Assembly (NCBI RefSeq): GCF_051020955.1
Contig: NC_135016.1
Span: forward strand, 10,062,001 to 10,126,000
Source: Megalopta genalis
Taxonomy: Eukaryota > Arthropoda > Insecta > Hymenoptera > Halictidae
Direction: 5' to 3'
DNA: 64,000 nucleotides
A program made the position numbers and the translations under genes. Shown in pieces: positions 10,541 through 22,783 of this stretch (positions within the stretch are counted from its first letter, which is position 1; every line of letters starts with the position of its first letter). The notes below the pieces were generated by a model that saw nothing but the letters and a program-made list of their open reading frames with translations, was not told the DNA's origin and did not search any database.

Positions 10541-12959
10541 ATTACGCTATGCGAAGAAGCTTTCTTTTAGTTCGACACTAATCGTGATTGTTCTCCGGTT
10601 ATTAAATGGAGCAACAAGAAATTGCAACGTAAGGGAACAGCAACGCGTCTGTTGAATAAATAACTGATAAATGTATCTCCACGACCTGAATAATCGTAAA
10701 TCAATAATTCAGTGACCCGACATTTCGACGGGTTAACAGTTTTAATTTGGACTCCGCAATTTCCCAGCTTCTGCATCGACTTCATCAGCGTAGCCTGCGT
10801 TTAAGAAAATTCTTAGCCCAGTTTCCGCGGAGATTGAAGTTTGCAGAACGCGAACAGGATTCGTTCGAAAAATGATAAACCACGGTTCGTTCCTCTTGCG
10901 AACGGTAGAGAACGTGGCGAGTCGGCTCGCGGAGTCAACGCGAGCAATTAATCATCGGAGCAGTGACGTGCGGCCGCTCTTTCGGCCGGCGAGCACTCGG
11001 AGCGGCTCGATACCTCGCTAACGATCATCTTGCAAAACGTTTTCTAATGAATATGGTAATTGAATCCGAATCCGGAGTAGGAAGAAAGGCGATGGACGAC
11101 CAGCGGGAGAGCAAGCCGCGCCGATTCGCACGCACGTGCGATTACGTGCACGCGTTCAAGCGGGAAATGCGTTCGCTGTTATAGTTCCGGGAGACTGAAT
11201 GGGACCGAGGAAGACGGGGCCCGGCACATCGGACCTAATCGCCGGCGAACGAGCGCGAGTCATCGTTTGCTTTCCGCGACGACGAATTCCGTGGGGAAAG
11301 GGCGCGCGATTCCGAGCGAGTGCGCGCGAGTAGGCGCTCACCCCGACGAGTGGACCGGCCTGTAAACGCGTTTCATTTGCAATTTGACTTCTATAGTTAC
11401 GCATCTCGAGCTTGCGGCCGGCTTTCATGGATCGCGAGCTGATTCATCGAGTGTGTTCCGCCATTCGGAGCCATCGACCTGCGAATTTGTTTGCGGAGGG
11501 TCGCGCCGAAGCTTTTTACAAGAGTTCTCGCATGGGGATGTCACTTTCGGGCTCGCTCGATCGATTCTCTATCACGCTGTCTGTTGCGTCAATTTTATTA
11601 GCTTGGCCAGAACGTTCGCGCGCTTTTCGACGATCCTTGAAGTCGGACCTTCCAAAATGCAATTAATTTTAGTTCATTTTTTCAAAGCAAATAACAGTTC
11701 GAAGGGCAACGTTTTTATCTCAAATTATGTCCAGAGATTTTTGTGATCCCGTTCAGTCGGCGAGTTTGGTGGAATTTCGAAGATGCAAGACAAATAAAGA
11801 AACATCTTCGACAGATTATGGTATTTTATTTTAAAAAATAGGCAGAAACGCGACAGCAACGTGTGAGGAGATCTGTAAGGTTATGCCGAAGAGAATGCGA
11901 TCAAAAGTGTCTAATTGATAACAATCCCCGTTACACAACGCGAGATCTTTCGCAAAAACTGCAAATACCAACAGCGATATCAAAAGCAACGGCAGAAAAT
12001 CATTTGCAACGACTCGGCCGTGTTAGCCGACTTGATGTTGGGTTTCGCAGCAATTAAGCTGGTTGAAACAAGCACCTGGATCGCACCACCGTGCACCATG
12101 AGAATCAGTTATGAGTTAATCTTTGAGTCTGCTATTCGACCATCGTTTGCATACACAAGCCGGCAAAGTTGAATTACGTCGTTACGAACGATAAAAACTC
12201 GGTTTGCATCAGACATACGCATGCTAAGGGTTAGCCTAACGTGATGCAACGGTGTTCGCACGGGGGGCTACGGTTCAAGGAACAAACGATGCAATTTTCT
12301 TTTGTAAGCAAAATTCGAATTCAGGCCCGAGGCGGCGAAAAAAGCCGCGATCGTACGTCGTAAACCTCGAAAATTAGAATGCCGCGCGTAGAGGCACGCA
12401 ATAATGCGTCCGTATATTCGCGAGATTATGGAAAGACGTCTGCGCGTTGCGCAGTATGCAGCGTGGCTCGCAGGCAACGATTGCGACAGTCCTTTTAACA
12501 ACCACTCTCGTCGCGGAGAAACTTGTGACATCAAAACTTCGGCCGATTGCCGACTCCGCGATTCCTCGGAGCACCCTGAATGCTGCTCCGGGTTGAAGCT
12601 GAGTCTGTGCTTTGCACCCCCGGGAAACGTTCCGCCGCCGTAAAAACGCTCGGATACTTTCACCGTTCGAGCAGATTCACAGGAAAGTTGCCTAATGAAC
12701 AAGTGTGTCTGATAATCGTAGCTGCGAAGCAAATTGCATGGCAAGGGGCTAATCATTGAAAGTACGAAGCCTCCGTTTCTTAGAAGATTGACGAGACAAT
12801 GACATTGACGAGATAATGGTTTTAGGGGGAGGGGGCACTGTGAACAGGCAATTTTTTAATTTATAATAGCCAGAATCGTGAGATAAAGTTTTTAACGTCT
12901 TTAGAAAGCGTTTCGAAGAGTTCTTCAATTTTCCTTTTACCATTTTACATAAAAAAATA
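10541..12959. other. non-coding, unassigned
   Basis: CpG-rich at about 10800-11600 and 12240-12700, AT-rich elsewhere. The longest frame (minus, 12268-12756) overlaps frames on the other strand and shows no domain. Nothing else could be assigned. Confidence 0.4.
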
Positions 12960-13062
12960 TTACGAGAAAATGAATGATGTATAGACAAAGTAGAAATCTC
13001 CAGCATTAGAATGAGCTCAGGTTTGTCGCTCTACGATTATTTTTCATAAAATCATAGCAATC
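12960..13062. repeat. copy of dispersed TTAAAATGAG repeat family
   Basis: Contains AATGAATGATG, then an ATTAGAATGAGCTCAGG segment and an ATTTTTCATAAAATCATAGC segment. The same order of segments occurs at 42283-42380, and a more distant version occurs twice at 58885-59515. Confidence 0.5.
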
Positions 13063-13312
13063 TAACCCTTAACCGCGTACATTCGAATTTGTGACAAGCG
13101 GATACGGAATCTGTCAGATTCTCGTTAAAATATATTATTTCTGGAATGAATATGATATTAATATTTACATGGAAATTAAATATAACACGTATCGCATATT
13201 TTTATCACAAAATATTTTATAATATATCTACAGAAAAAAGAAAGCGCATTATTAAGCAACAATATTCACGGTAAAGTCTGTCATATTCTGTGTCCACAGT
13301 TAACCAGTTAGC
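13063..13312. mobile_element. possible MITE with TAACCCTTAACCGC ends
   Basis: The left end TAACCCTTAACCGC and the inner GATACGGAATCTGTCAGA resemble the element at 43522-43724. The right end near 13295-13312 (TGTCCACAGTTAACC) resembles that element's right end in inverted orientation. The interior is AT-rich and non-coding. Boundaries are uncertain. Confidence 0.3.
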
Positions 13313-14237
13313 TGTTTGAGTTAAGTGATTAAATAAATGTTAGTAATAACAGTAAAGAATAAAACAGCCGTTTATAGGTTAAATATCGACGATTTTGTGA
13401 AAGTAAGAAAAGTGTGAGAATTCCTTGGCGGGCAACTGCGGGCGATTGCGAGGCTCCTGTGCAAAATTCTGGAATGACAGCAGCTTTCGAAGATACCGGG
13501 GCCATGATCTAGAGAGACTGTCGTCGCGGGTAACAATGGCCACGGGCCTAATTGAGAAATCTCTCGGTCCAGCAACAAAACGTGACTTTCGGCGCGCCGC
13601 AGTTCGTGGAACGGGAACGGGAACGGATTGGCTCGGGTTTCCACGGCGCGAAATAAAAGCCGCGCGGAGTAGATTCAATCAGGGCATGAGGGGGTTTGAT
13701 GAGGGGTCCAGGGGGTGAGGGAAGCCACGATGGGGAGAGTGCTGTTGCGAGAGGCAGTCGGTTGAAGTGCAAAAGCGAAGGGCTCGGTAAATGCATGCGC
13801 GCACGGCCTGCCCGGCTATGCATCGGCAAAGGACACGCTCGCATCGGAAAAGGACGGTGTGTGCACAGGCTGGCACACCGACGAAACCGTTCCGTGTAAC
13901 TCGCCTCCCCTCCTAATATCGTAGGGTGCATTACGCGTTAAGTTAAGTTACACTTAAGGATCGTCGTTGAACAGGATTACGTACATACACGTTAATGCAC
14001 GCGTAGCCGAGTGCGTATTGTCGAACGGGGACGCGAATTAAACGAGCTCTGTCTAACGAATACCAATACCGAATTGATGCTGCATCGCTCCGATAGTTCC
14101 TCGTCTCTTTCGCTAATATTTGCCACGATTTTCATTCCATCGGAGTCTAAATATATGATTAAATGAGATTACAAACAGACCGCATAATTTCTGGGCACTT
14201 ATATCGAATGCGTTTCAGTGCGTTTACGAGAGTGAGA
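13313..14237. other. non-coding, unassigned
   Basis: CpG-rich block at about 13400-13950 with overlapping open frames on both strands that I do not recognise, then unremarkable sequence. Confidence 0.4.
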
Positions 14238-14607
14238 TGTTTACAAGAAATTAATTTTTGCATAATTTCGCAAGAAATCAACTTGTGTGTTAGTTTACAA
14301 GAAATTAATTTTTATTTGAGTTTACGAGAAATTCAATTTTGTATAATTTCACAAGAAATTCATTTTTGTCTGAGTTTACAAGAATTTAATTTTTGTGCAA
14401 TTTCGAAAGAAATTAGTTTTTGTCCGAGTTTACGAGAATTTAACTTATGTTTGAGTTCGCAAGAAATTAATTTTTGTGTACATTCATAAGAAATAAACTT
14501 TTGTATAAATTCAAAAGAAATTCGTTTTTGTATAAATTCACAAGAAATTTATTTTTGTCAAACTTCACAAGAAATTCATTTTTTTATGCCAGTTTACAGA
14601 AAATTAT
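14238..14607. repeat. 27-bp minisatellite, about 13 copies
   Basis: The unit is roughly ACAAGAAATTAATTTTTG followed by nine variable bases. Nine consecutive units stay in one open frame on the plus strand (up to 14489), giving a nine-residue periodic peptide of the type QEINFCIIS. About four more units follow past the stop. The periodic frame has no other sign of being a gene. Confidence 0.75.
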
Positions 14608-17160
14608 CTATTGTTAATCAAGACAAGTGTTAGCTCTCGAAGTCAGATACCCTTTTAACTACATCAGACTCAATGATTTTAATCGTCATTTTAAAAATTG
14701 TGAAACTCCTATCTCAAAGGAGTTTTCAAAGAGAAAACTCACTGAGACATTAATTTCTCCATCGCGCCGATTTGACACCAAAGAACAAGTAAAACTAAAA
14801 AAAAACCATTAAACGAAAAGTATTATGCCAATAAAGAAAACATTGACCGTTCAAAGGCTACCCATAACCTCCCCAATCATCCCCGTAGCCCCTCCCCATG
14901 AAACCAGCCTCCCGTAACGTCATCGATAGCGGGGCGCAGCTGAATCGTGATTGAAAATTACCATTCACGAAATTTTTATCTGATCGTGGAGGACGTCGAG
15001 GACGAAAAGGACGTTTCGATGTAACTGATACCGGGCTTCCAGGCGAGTTAGCGGTCGGTTTCACCGGAACGGTATTAGACGAACCAATTGGCCGCATCTG
15101 TTGACTGGTAACCGGGTGACCTCGCCTCTTATCAAATGCGTTGACGCGATAGAAGTCGAGAGGTCCATTTGTTGGGCGTTAACGTTGCATAAAAGGGAAC
15201 GGGCAACGGGGGGAAAACACGGCGTTGATTGCGCGATGCGATTGTCTACGGGCCGATAAATTCGGTCCTTCGCAGGGCTCCTTTTCTTCCCTCGTTCACG
15301 GCCGACCCTGCACGTAAATTAGACAATTACCGAGAGAAAGAAAGTTCCTTTTGATCCCCCTCGAACGGACGGACTTGTCTTCGGCGCACATGTAGGTAGC
15401 CGCGAGGTCGAATCAATTAAATCCGTCTACTCGCGACGCTGGCGGATCGGGATGAATAAACGTCTTCGTGAGCCGGGATTTCTGTGGCGCAGTTCTTCTG
15501 ACACGTGCTGCGATATCGGTCCGTGGATCCTTGGGGACGAGGATTCGTGACATGATAGATGCTACTTTTAAGAGTAGCTACGGTAGATCTCATCTGTCGG
15601 CGATTTGTCATTGTAAGAAGCCAATCGATTGGACTGTTTTAAGGTGGATTCTGTTCTCTTTAGATTTTTCTGTTCTTTTGATTTTTTAAGAGACTGTGGA
15701 TTGGATTAGTGAGGTTAATTCGTTAGTGGTTACTATGCTCTTAGAATTATCTGTGTATTTTTGGTTTCGGAAATTTGTAGAGAATGATTAATCATTTAAG
15801 TACTACATTAGTTTATTGTAAATTCTAAAAAAATGATTTAAAGGTACTAGTTGTATGTTTGCCACGAACGCGAATTTGTGTTTGTAGTCGTAACTTCAAA
15901 TAGTTAGCTTTCGGTTAACTAAAACAGTGTTTTATACCGCAAAATAGCTTAATTTAAATTGGATAGATTTATGTCATTTAAGTAGTATAAATATATTAAG
16001 AAATGAATGGAGAACAAATCAGAAATACCTGGGATTTTGTCGCTATTGGTATATTACCATATTATTACATATATTACTATATTAATTATTAAACTTAAAG
16101 CTTCAACGTTCTGAAAATATTCAGTTGTACAACCAGAGAGCTAAACGATACGAAATGCAAGAGAAAGTTAATTTTTACAAAAATTCCAGCTGAAAATATA
16201 CATATAGTTGAACGAAAAAATTATGCTTAATGCCGTACTCTTGCCCTAGTTCTAGCGTTAAAGGAACGTTATGCGGTACTCTAAGAGAAAAGTAAATAGA
16301 TGAATATTCACACTCGGGAGCGTAATAGGTTTCCGGCAGGCAAAGTGTTAACACGTATTTTCGTTCGGCTCGTAGCCGCGGAGCCACAGGTTTTTAATTC
16401 TTAATGAGAGTTGCATAATGTATAGTAAGTCGGTGAGGCCGTTTTAGATCGGCGCCACGTGTCCCGGTTCCTCAATCAGGCTAAAGAGAGCTGGCCGGAG
16501 AACATTTAACGAGGAACGCGGTAAATTACAGGCCAGTTTGATTTAAATATGTGTAGTTATATACGCGGGTATATAAATTGTTTCGAATTAGCGGCTTAAC
16601 AACCGTGTCCAGTGTCATTAACTAGGAACGGTTCGCGGGGCCGGAGGAACACGTGGGTGTTAAGCAGATCAGAAAGTCGTTGGGTGGATCGATAAGCTTA
16701 AATCGCTCTCTCGTGTTCCGTCTGCAATTTGCGAAAGGACCTCTTAATTCGATGTGGTTTTCTGAGCCCGCACAACGCCGCCGCCGCGGCCTCAGCTGCG
16801 AGCCGAGCCGGTCGGCTTGGCACGAACAACGTGTAAATATGTAACGAGTTCATTAGGCTGCTGGTCCGCGGTGAACTTTCGTACCCGCCATAACGACGAT
16901 CGTTCCGCTAATTACGGTTTCACCGAATTTCCTCGATTAACGACCGCTACTGCTCCCGATTCCGGACATCGACGACTTAACGCCGAACTGCCTTCCGCGT
17001 AATGGAACTGATTAACTGGGATGCTTACCCAGTCGACCCTAACCTGCAATTCAATTTCGCGAAACGAGCGGATCCTCGCTTTCGTCCAAACATTGTACTC
17101 GCGTCGTTTGGACACTGTTACTCGGTTTCGCGCGTTCGCTGCTTTAGATTGATGTAATTA
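14608..17160. other. non-coding, unassigned
   Basis: Mixed AT-rich and CpG-rich sequence. A GC-rich stretch lies at about 14860-15480, AT-rich DNA at about 15640-16240, and a moderately GC-rich stretch at about 16440-17060. No recognised gene, RNA or repeat. Confidence 0.4.
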
Positions 17161-17375
17161 TTGTCAATTCTTCCGAATTGTTCTCCAGCTTGTAGGCAAA
17201 AATGGATGATTTGGGAAGAGGAGATTCGATTATTTAAGCATCGCGGTTCGTTTTTATAGTTGCCGACTGTCGACAGCTATAAATACGAGGCGCAAGGCTC
17301 CAGCAATCGTATCTCCGCTTCACAAATTGTCCATTTTTGTTTACAGGATGAAGGACAATCGGGCAGAATTTATTG
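17161..17375. mobile_element. palindromic CAGTAAATTC MITE, copy A (diverged)
   Basis: About 215 bp flanked by TA on both sides. The left half (TTCTCCAGCTTGTAGGCAAA, then GGGAAGAGGAGA) is mirrored by the right half (TCTCCGCTTCACAAATTGTC, then TTTTTGTTTACAGG). The centre is TTGCCGACTGTCGACAGC. The same architecture recurs at 30686, 36346 and 38816. This is the most diverged copy: its ends read TTGTCAATTC and GAATTTATTG. Confidence 0.75.
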
Positions 17376-17564
17376 TAGAAGACGAAGATTTCACAGTGAT
17401 TACAGAAACTTGGGACACTTATCTTTGCTGTCTATGGGGCTTAAGACTGCACTTAATACTTTTAAGTTGCATGAGAGACTTTTTCCTGCATTTTATTCAT
17501 TTTGTATAGTAAACTTTCTTCCATGGGAAAAATTGTGGGAGGGCTTCTAAACGATTAACGTTCC
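17376..17564. other. non-coding, unassigned
   Basis: Short spacer between the MITE copy and the tandem array. Open frames here begin inside the MITE and are not supported as genes. Confidence 0.4.
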
Positions 17565-17990
17565 ATGACTCTCATTTTAGCTAGAGACCATTTACATTGT
17601 CTACAAGTAATAAAACGATGTAAACAATGTATTAACGCAGAAACGATGTTGCAAAGAATATTTTCTCCAATGAAGAAATTTCTAGGAGAATCTCCAAAAA
17701 ATTCACGTTTCTCAATCCTCATTTTTGCTACCCTTAAAGCAGACTGTATAAAGAAATGCGACTGTTTGCATCGTTTACAACTAATTAAGAGACGGAATTA
17801 TCTTGATGCTCAAATGATGTTCTAGAATATAATTCCAATCATACAAAAATTGATAGGAAATTTAATCAAAATTTTATCCGAAGGATTGGTCTTCTTCTCA
17901 TTTTAGCTACCATCGAAGCAGCACGTATAAAGTGATAACACCGTTCACATCGTCGACTAACTAACTAAACGATGAAGCATTTATCTCGAC
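17565..17990. repeat. degenerate tandem repeat, ~150-180 bp unit
   Basis: About three copies, each beginning CTCATTTTAGCTA or CTCATTTTTGCTA (near 17571, 17718 and 17897). They are followed by a segment like AGCAGACTGTATAAAG and a CATCGTTTACAACTAACT-like segment. Confidence 0.45.
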
Positions 17991-19644
17991 GCATCCTATC
18001 GAACGCATAATTGAAAATTAACAAATAGGGTTAACTACCCCCAAACAAGCATAACGTAGCCTGAACGACGAAGGAAGTTGTCCTCTGTTTAAATGAACAT
18101 CACCGGAGGCACAAACGAAGACGGTTTACGAAGACTGGAAAGGAAATCGAACGTAGTCGATCGACAGTTCGAAGGGGGTGGGTTTCGTGCCGTCGAAGTT
18201 GGCGTGGATCCGCTTTGTCGCCCGGCGGTCTCCGGAGTTCAAGGTCGCCGGTAATCTAGGAGACTCGCATGTCCAAGGAACGAAGAGCGACGACGATGTA
18301 TCGGCGTTCGGTGGCCGACCACATGGTGAATTAAGGGTCAGCCCATTACCGATTTGACCTCGGATGACCCGGCAGTGTATACAGAGCTGGTTGCGTGCTG
18401 CTTGATTCAATTAACCCCACGACACACAAACACGCGGGTCGTGAACACGCGGTGCGTGTGTCGTGTGCACACGCGGACAAGTTTGCACGTGTGGACGGGA
18501 GCCGAAGAGGCTCGTACGAGGGAACCACGACAAATTGGCGAACCTCGTTGTCCTCGTGAAGGAACAGACCGAAAAAGAATAAGACCCCGGCGATGGGGGT
18601 CAACCGGGCTGAGATTCGACAATTAAATCGTCTATAGGTACATTAGACCAGCCGAATCCGGACATCTGCTTGGCCGAACTTTGCTACCTCGTTGACCCTC
18701 GTTCAATCGAGCTTTACGCTCCACGCAGTCAATTATTCATTTGTTTTAATTTCGTTCGGATCGCTCCGCAGCGTTGTACTGTTTATTCTTTATTGGACAG
18801 TTTGAACTTCTATAAAGAGGTTATTCTGCAAATCCATAAATATTTACAGAATGTGTAGTCCCTCCAATCTTATTTGATACGTTTAACATTCGGTTAAAGT
18901 TAAATTGCTAAATTTTATAATATTTTCTTATTTATTTTACTTACGTATCATTAAATATATATTTAATAATAAATATTGTACAATTTTTAACACTGCACTG
19001 TACGGTGCAAAGGTAATTTTTAGAAGATCATTTTCATATTGGTCATACAGTAGAATATTGGTTATCCGAACCTCTGATGTCCGAATTCGAATCCAAGATG
19101 ATCCACATGTGCCATTATTTATTGTGAAAGTAAATTAGGGTATCACCTAGCAATGTATAATATGTTCTGGATAGTTGCCTAAAAAAGTAAAGATTGAATC
19201 CGCAAGCTTTCAGAACAACAAATGATACAAACGATATTTAATTGCAGCATCCATTAGGAACATTAACAAAGAATATAAAAAGAGAACACTTTAATTCAGA
19301 ATTTGCGTTTCATTTGCGATATCATGGCCCGAAGATGTTAATTACCGCAAACCCTAATGAATCTTTGATTATGACTCAGAGTCCGTAATGAGAATGAAGT
19401 TTCACTCAACGAGACATTATCTTTCCGGTCTCGTTGTCATTACACAAATTACGCAGACTTTGCTGCACTTTTTGGGCGTCGCGTCGCGGCCCACAACGAA
19501 CGATTTCAGAATCGAAGAGCTGTTGATCGGATCGTCAATAAAATCCGGCAGAAATTTTATCGCGTTTCATCCTGGATCAATTTCCATCTCATCCCGCCAC
19601 GGTACTGAGTAACAAAATTCCCGAACAATTTCACCATTACATCA
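17991..19644. other. non-coding, unassigned
   Basis: A CpG-rich patch at about 18120-18660 includes a stretch dense in CACGCGG and GTGTGTCG. AT-rich DNA follows. A possible transposon end at 19048 is listed separately. No gene recognised. Confidence 0.4.
19048..19095 (+). mobile_element. possible pogo/Tigger-type transposon end
   Basis: Reads CAGTAGAATATTGGTTATCC then GAACCTC..ATGTCCGAA, preceded by TA. A CAG start after TA followed by spaced TATCCGAA motifs is typical of pogo/Tigger-type inverted ends. I found no matching right end nearby, so this is at most a fragment. Confidence 0.25.
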
Positions 19645-19693
19645 GAAGAGAGAGAGAGAAAGAGAGAGAGAGACAGGGAGAGAGATAGAGGAG
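19645..19693. repeat. (GA)n microsatellite
   Basis: Interrupted GA repeat (AGAGAGAGAGAAAGAGAGAG and similar). Confidence 0.9.
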
Positions 19694-22123
19694 TTAATGG
19701 TGTCCGCGACTTGCGCGCGTCTCGGATGAAACTCGATTACGCTCGTACGGTACCTTTAAACGTTTACAAGAAAGCCGGGTGGAGTACTGTGATTTCGGGG
19801 CGCAATCATCTCTCCGGGGCCCCGATAAAGGGTACGCCGGGATTCCGGGAATTGAATTACCGAGAGCACTCGCGCGCCGAGCAACATGTTTAATATCTTC
19901 ATGCGGCGGATTCCGAATCTAGTGGAAACGATCGGGTCCGGTACAATGTCCGAGAGAAATTATACGTTCGGGCATATTGTATTACACGGGATCCTCGGCC
20001 GATTCTGCGAATCTCTATGCGGTCCGAATCCGTGTTTTCGCGTGTTATGCTCGCGTTAGAGCTCGATGCAGAGCGATCCTGAGAGTTGCGGCCGCTGCTG
20101 CGACTTGTGAGACACCCGGTATCCGAGCTACCCGTGAGATACTCGAGTATACCCGATGCTACTCGAATACTCGGTTATTTATTTAGTTGTTGTTTCTGGC
20201 GAGTGATAACAGAAAATATTGTTATTTGTTCATGACAAGAAGAATTTGGGAGAAAGAATTCAGATGTTCTCCTTTGTAGAATTTAGAAGACATGTTTCGT
20301 AGACCTTCGATTTTCTCGGATTTATCTTTGATATTTAACCTTGACATAGTCTTGACATAATTGAAGATAATGAAATATTGAATATTGATAGTGAAAACAA
20401 CATCCAAATGTTGCACTTGAATTTTTTAAAGGATCGGGTAATCAATGATGTAATAATTACATGTTTTATTATTATCATAATCAAACTGAATTAACTTAGA
20501 TTAAATAAGAAGCAGAAAGAATCCAATCTGTTAAAAAGGTATAAAAAGAAAAAAATAATTTATATTATAATTTCTACAACAGAAACATTTTGGAAGCTTT
20601 GTATCGCGTACAAATCCGTAGTTAATCTCGGTTTCTTCAGTAATATAATAACAAATAAAAGAAATCAACAAACGTTCTTAAAATAGTAATAACTCTTGTA
20701 GCCAGTAACGAGAGCTTATTTTCAAGCAAAAGAAAATGAATAGTCCGCATCGATTCACATAATACAACAGAATCGTGAATTCTTCGAATGTTCGCGCTGG
20801 TCGCAGTTTGTCGTAGTTAACCGTTGTCATAAACGCATAAAATCCGCAGTCACGAGATACCCGCGTGTCTCACGGGTACACGACGGGTATCCGACACACC
20901 GTGGCAAAGGTACTAGCCGTAGAGTTACAGCACGGCGGATGGTTCTCCCGCCTTCTGCGGTTCCGCGGCGGGAGCCGAGTGTGACCAATAATTCTTGATT
21001 AGAAAGCCGGTCGCCTCATCGGATGCGAAGGCGTACATGGAGAAGAACGCGAACCAACTGAAGAAGGGAGGAACGGAACGTTAGGGAAGAGCAGCCACGT
21101 CTGATTCGCCGGACGACCGCTCGGAGAGAGGATCCATCAATCACCGGGTGTCCCGCACCTCGGGAACGCTGGTTCTCGCCGGTAGCAAGAACCTGCAGAA
21201 CCTCCGCAGCTTTCGCAACCATGGAGGAAGCCCAGAATCCATCCACCGAGCTCGTTCCAGGCCCTCCGACTCACAAAAACACCGTAATAATCGGCCGTTG
21301 TACCCTGGATCTCTCTCGAAGTAGTATTGTCCTATTTTCGACGGACCACCGCAGCTTTCTGCAACAAACTCCCTTGTCGGCACTCGGCAACATCTCACGG
21401 AGACACCTGATGCAATTAGAGCCGATGTCCTGGGTGTCGCGCTTAAAAATTAACCGAACGAACTTAGGAGGGTACTCTTACGACTGGAAATGTGGACTGC
21501 ACGATTTTGATCGATCATCGACCTTTTGAAAGTCGATAGACGACGAACACTTCCAAACCAATTATTTATTAGATTACTAATATTTGTGAACCGTCTTGTT
21601 CGGTACGATGAATTACGACACAATGCAACAAGACTGTTTTTACACGTCCACCTGGTTTCATTCGTTCATCGGAATTCGCAGCAATCTGTTTGTCCTGCCA
21701 GATGGACTGGCACCTTTGAATACGTGAAAATAGTACAATGCATCGACGACGCATAAATTGAGACTTTTCGTTATTCTCTAAAATGTAAGTAGCTAATGTT
21801 CTCTGACATGAAAGAATCTGTGGCTTTCGGCGTCTTTTGCAACGATCGCTGGACGACTGCGCATCTTCGTGCATTTATGGCACGTGCAGGTTTTCGAAGT
21901 ACAAGAAAAGAACATCGAAATCGACAAGGTCGCATAAAGATTCGCAGTCTAGTAATCACGAAGACGAATCATAGTATCCGAAGCAAGGTCCGGCGCGTTT
22001 CCTTCACCCACTTCGAATTTACCATAATAGACCGTGGAAACTAAACTCGCCGCACCATCAGAATCCTCCGAAGATTTACACTTTTACTATGGCTATGCTT
22101 ATTATGTACACTGCGCTTTATTG
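19694..22123. other. non-coding, unassigned
   Basis: CpG-rich at about 19700-20150 and 20850-21500, AT-rich between. A single end of the inverted-ended repeat family (TTGTCATAAACGCATAAAAT then CCGCAGTC) lies at 20824-20851, and a weaker one (CGCATAAAGATTCGCAGTC) at 21931-21949. No gene recognised. Confidence 0.4.
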
Positions 22124-22312
22124 TACTATATATATAATATTATATATTATATTATGTTATATTATATTATATTATATTATATTATATTATATTATATTAT
22201 ATTATATTATATTATATTATATTATATTATATTATATTATATTATATTATATTATATTATATTATATTATATTATATTATATTATATTATATTATATTAT
22301 ATTATATTATAT
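22124..22312. repeat. (ATATT)n microsatellite, left part
   Basis: Pure pentanucleotide repeat from about 22159, about 31 units, with an imperfect AT-rich lead-in. It is interrupted at 22313 by the LTR retrotransposon and resumes at 27357. The long open frames across it come only from the repeat. Confidence 0.95.
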
Positions 22313-22509
22313 TGTAGCGTCGCATTCCTCTACCTGAGCGCGGCCGCTAGCAATAAAACAAGTACCGTTCCTAATCCTCAAAATTCCCTAAAAAGCACGC
22401 ACCCCTAATAAAGCAATTCTCCTCACATCTGGACACCTCGACCCGCACGGGACTTTCCCAACTTTCTCTTTTCCTACGAAAGTCCATCTATTCCTTTCTT
22501 CCCTTCCAG

Positions 22510-22516
22510 TATAAAA
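22510..22516 (+). promoter_or_regulatory. LTR TATA box
   Basis: TATAAAA about 200 bp into the LTR and about 95 bp before the AATAAA. Position and sequence suit the U3 promoter of the element. The same box recurs at 27188 in the 3' LTR. The start site itself cannot be read from sequence alone. Confidence 0.55.
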
Positions 22517-22609
22517 CAGACAAACGCGCAACTCAAAAGCTCAGTCTGTCCGAAGTCGCTAGCCCTACGACACCACGCTAGTCGCGCCCGCGCTCATCAA
22601 TAGCCAATC

Positions 22610-22615
22610 AATAAA
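22610..22615 (+). promoter_or_regulatory. LTR polyadenylation signal
   Basis: AATAAA downstream of the TATA box within the LTR, repeated at 27288 in the 3' LTR, where it would act to end the transcript. Another AATAAA lies earlier in U3 (within GCAATAAAAC), so the assignment rests on its position after the presumed start. Confidence 0.5.
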
Positions 22616-22678
22616 CTGTATTAATAGTAGCCTTAAACACGTTCTCCGATTCGCTTACCTTCCCTTCAGCGCTAAAAT

Positions 22679-22701
22679 TGGTGACCCCGACGTGATTTGA
22701 A
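22679..22701 (+). other. primer binding site, tRNA-Trp type
   Basis: Begins TGGTGACCCCGACGTGATT directly after the LTR. This complements the 3' end of insect tRNA-Trp including CCA, over about 23 nt with one mismatch, from my knowledge of that tRNA. It would prime minus-strand DNA synthesis. A tRNA-Trp primer is the choice known for CsRn1-type elements. Confidence 0.8.
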
Positions 22702-22783
22702 GCGAATCTGACGATACGCCAACGCGATCGAAAAAAGTAACGTGTCCACCATAGTGCGCGAATTGCCTTCGAACATAAAGAAA

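Larger units (their letters stand above)
22313..22678 (+). repeat. 5' LTR
   Basis: 366 bp shared with 26991-27356 with no difference seen. It starts TGTAGCGTCG and ends CAGCGCTAAAAT. The canonical terminal CA is absent. If the LTR ends at GCTAAA (22676), a 4-bp ATAT target duplication fits both flanks, but the microsatellite makes this ambiguous by one or two bases. Confidence 0.95.

Noticed and set aside
14163..14489. 108-codon periodic frame as a gene
   Set aside because: It is fully explained by a 27-bp minisatellite without stops; four further units lie beyond the stop codon.
19060..19100. tRNA-like GTTCGAATCC-type motif
   Set aside because: The match TTCGAATCC near 19087 has no acceptor or anticodon stems around it; no tRNA gene could be folded here or elsewhere in the window.
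22034..22408. Two long plus-strand frames rich in Ile and Tyr
   Set aside because: They are generated entirely by the (ATATT)n tract and run into the LTR.
22742..22783. GTG at 22742 as the gag start
   Set aside because: An in-frame ATG in good context follows at 22784; the upstream part may just be open leader. It is kept only as an alternative.
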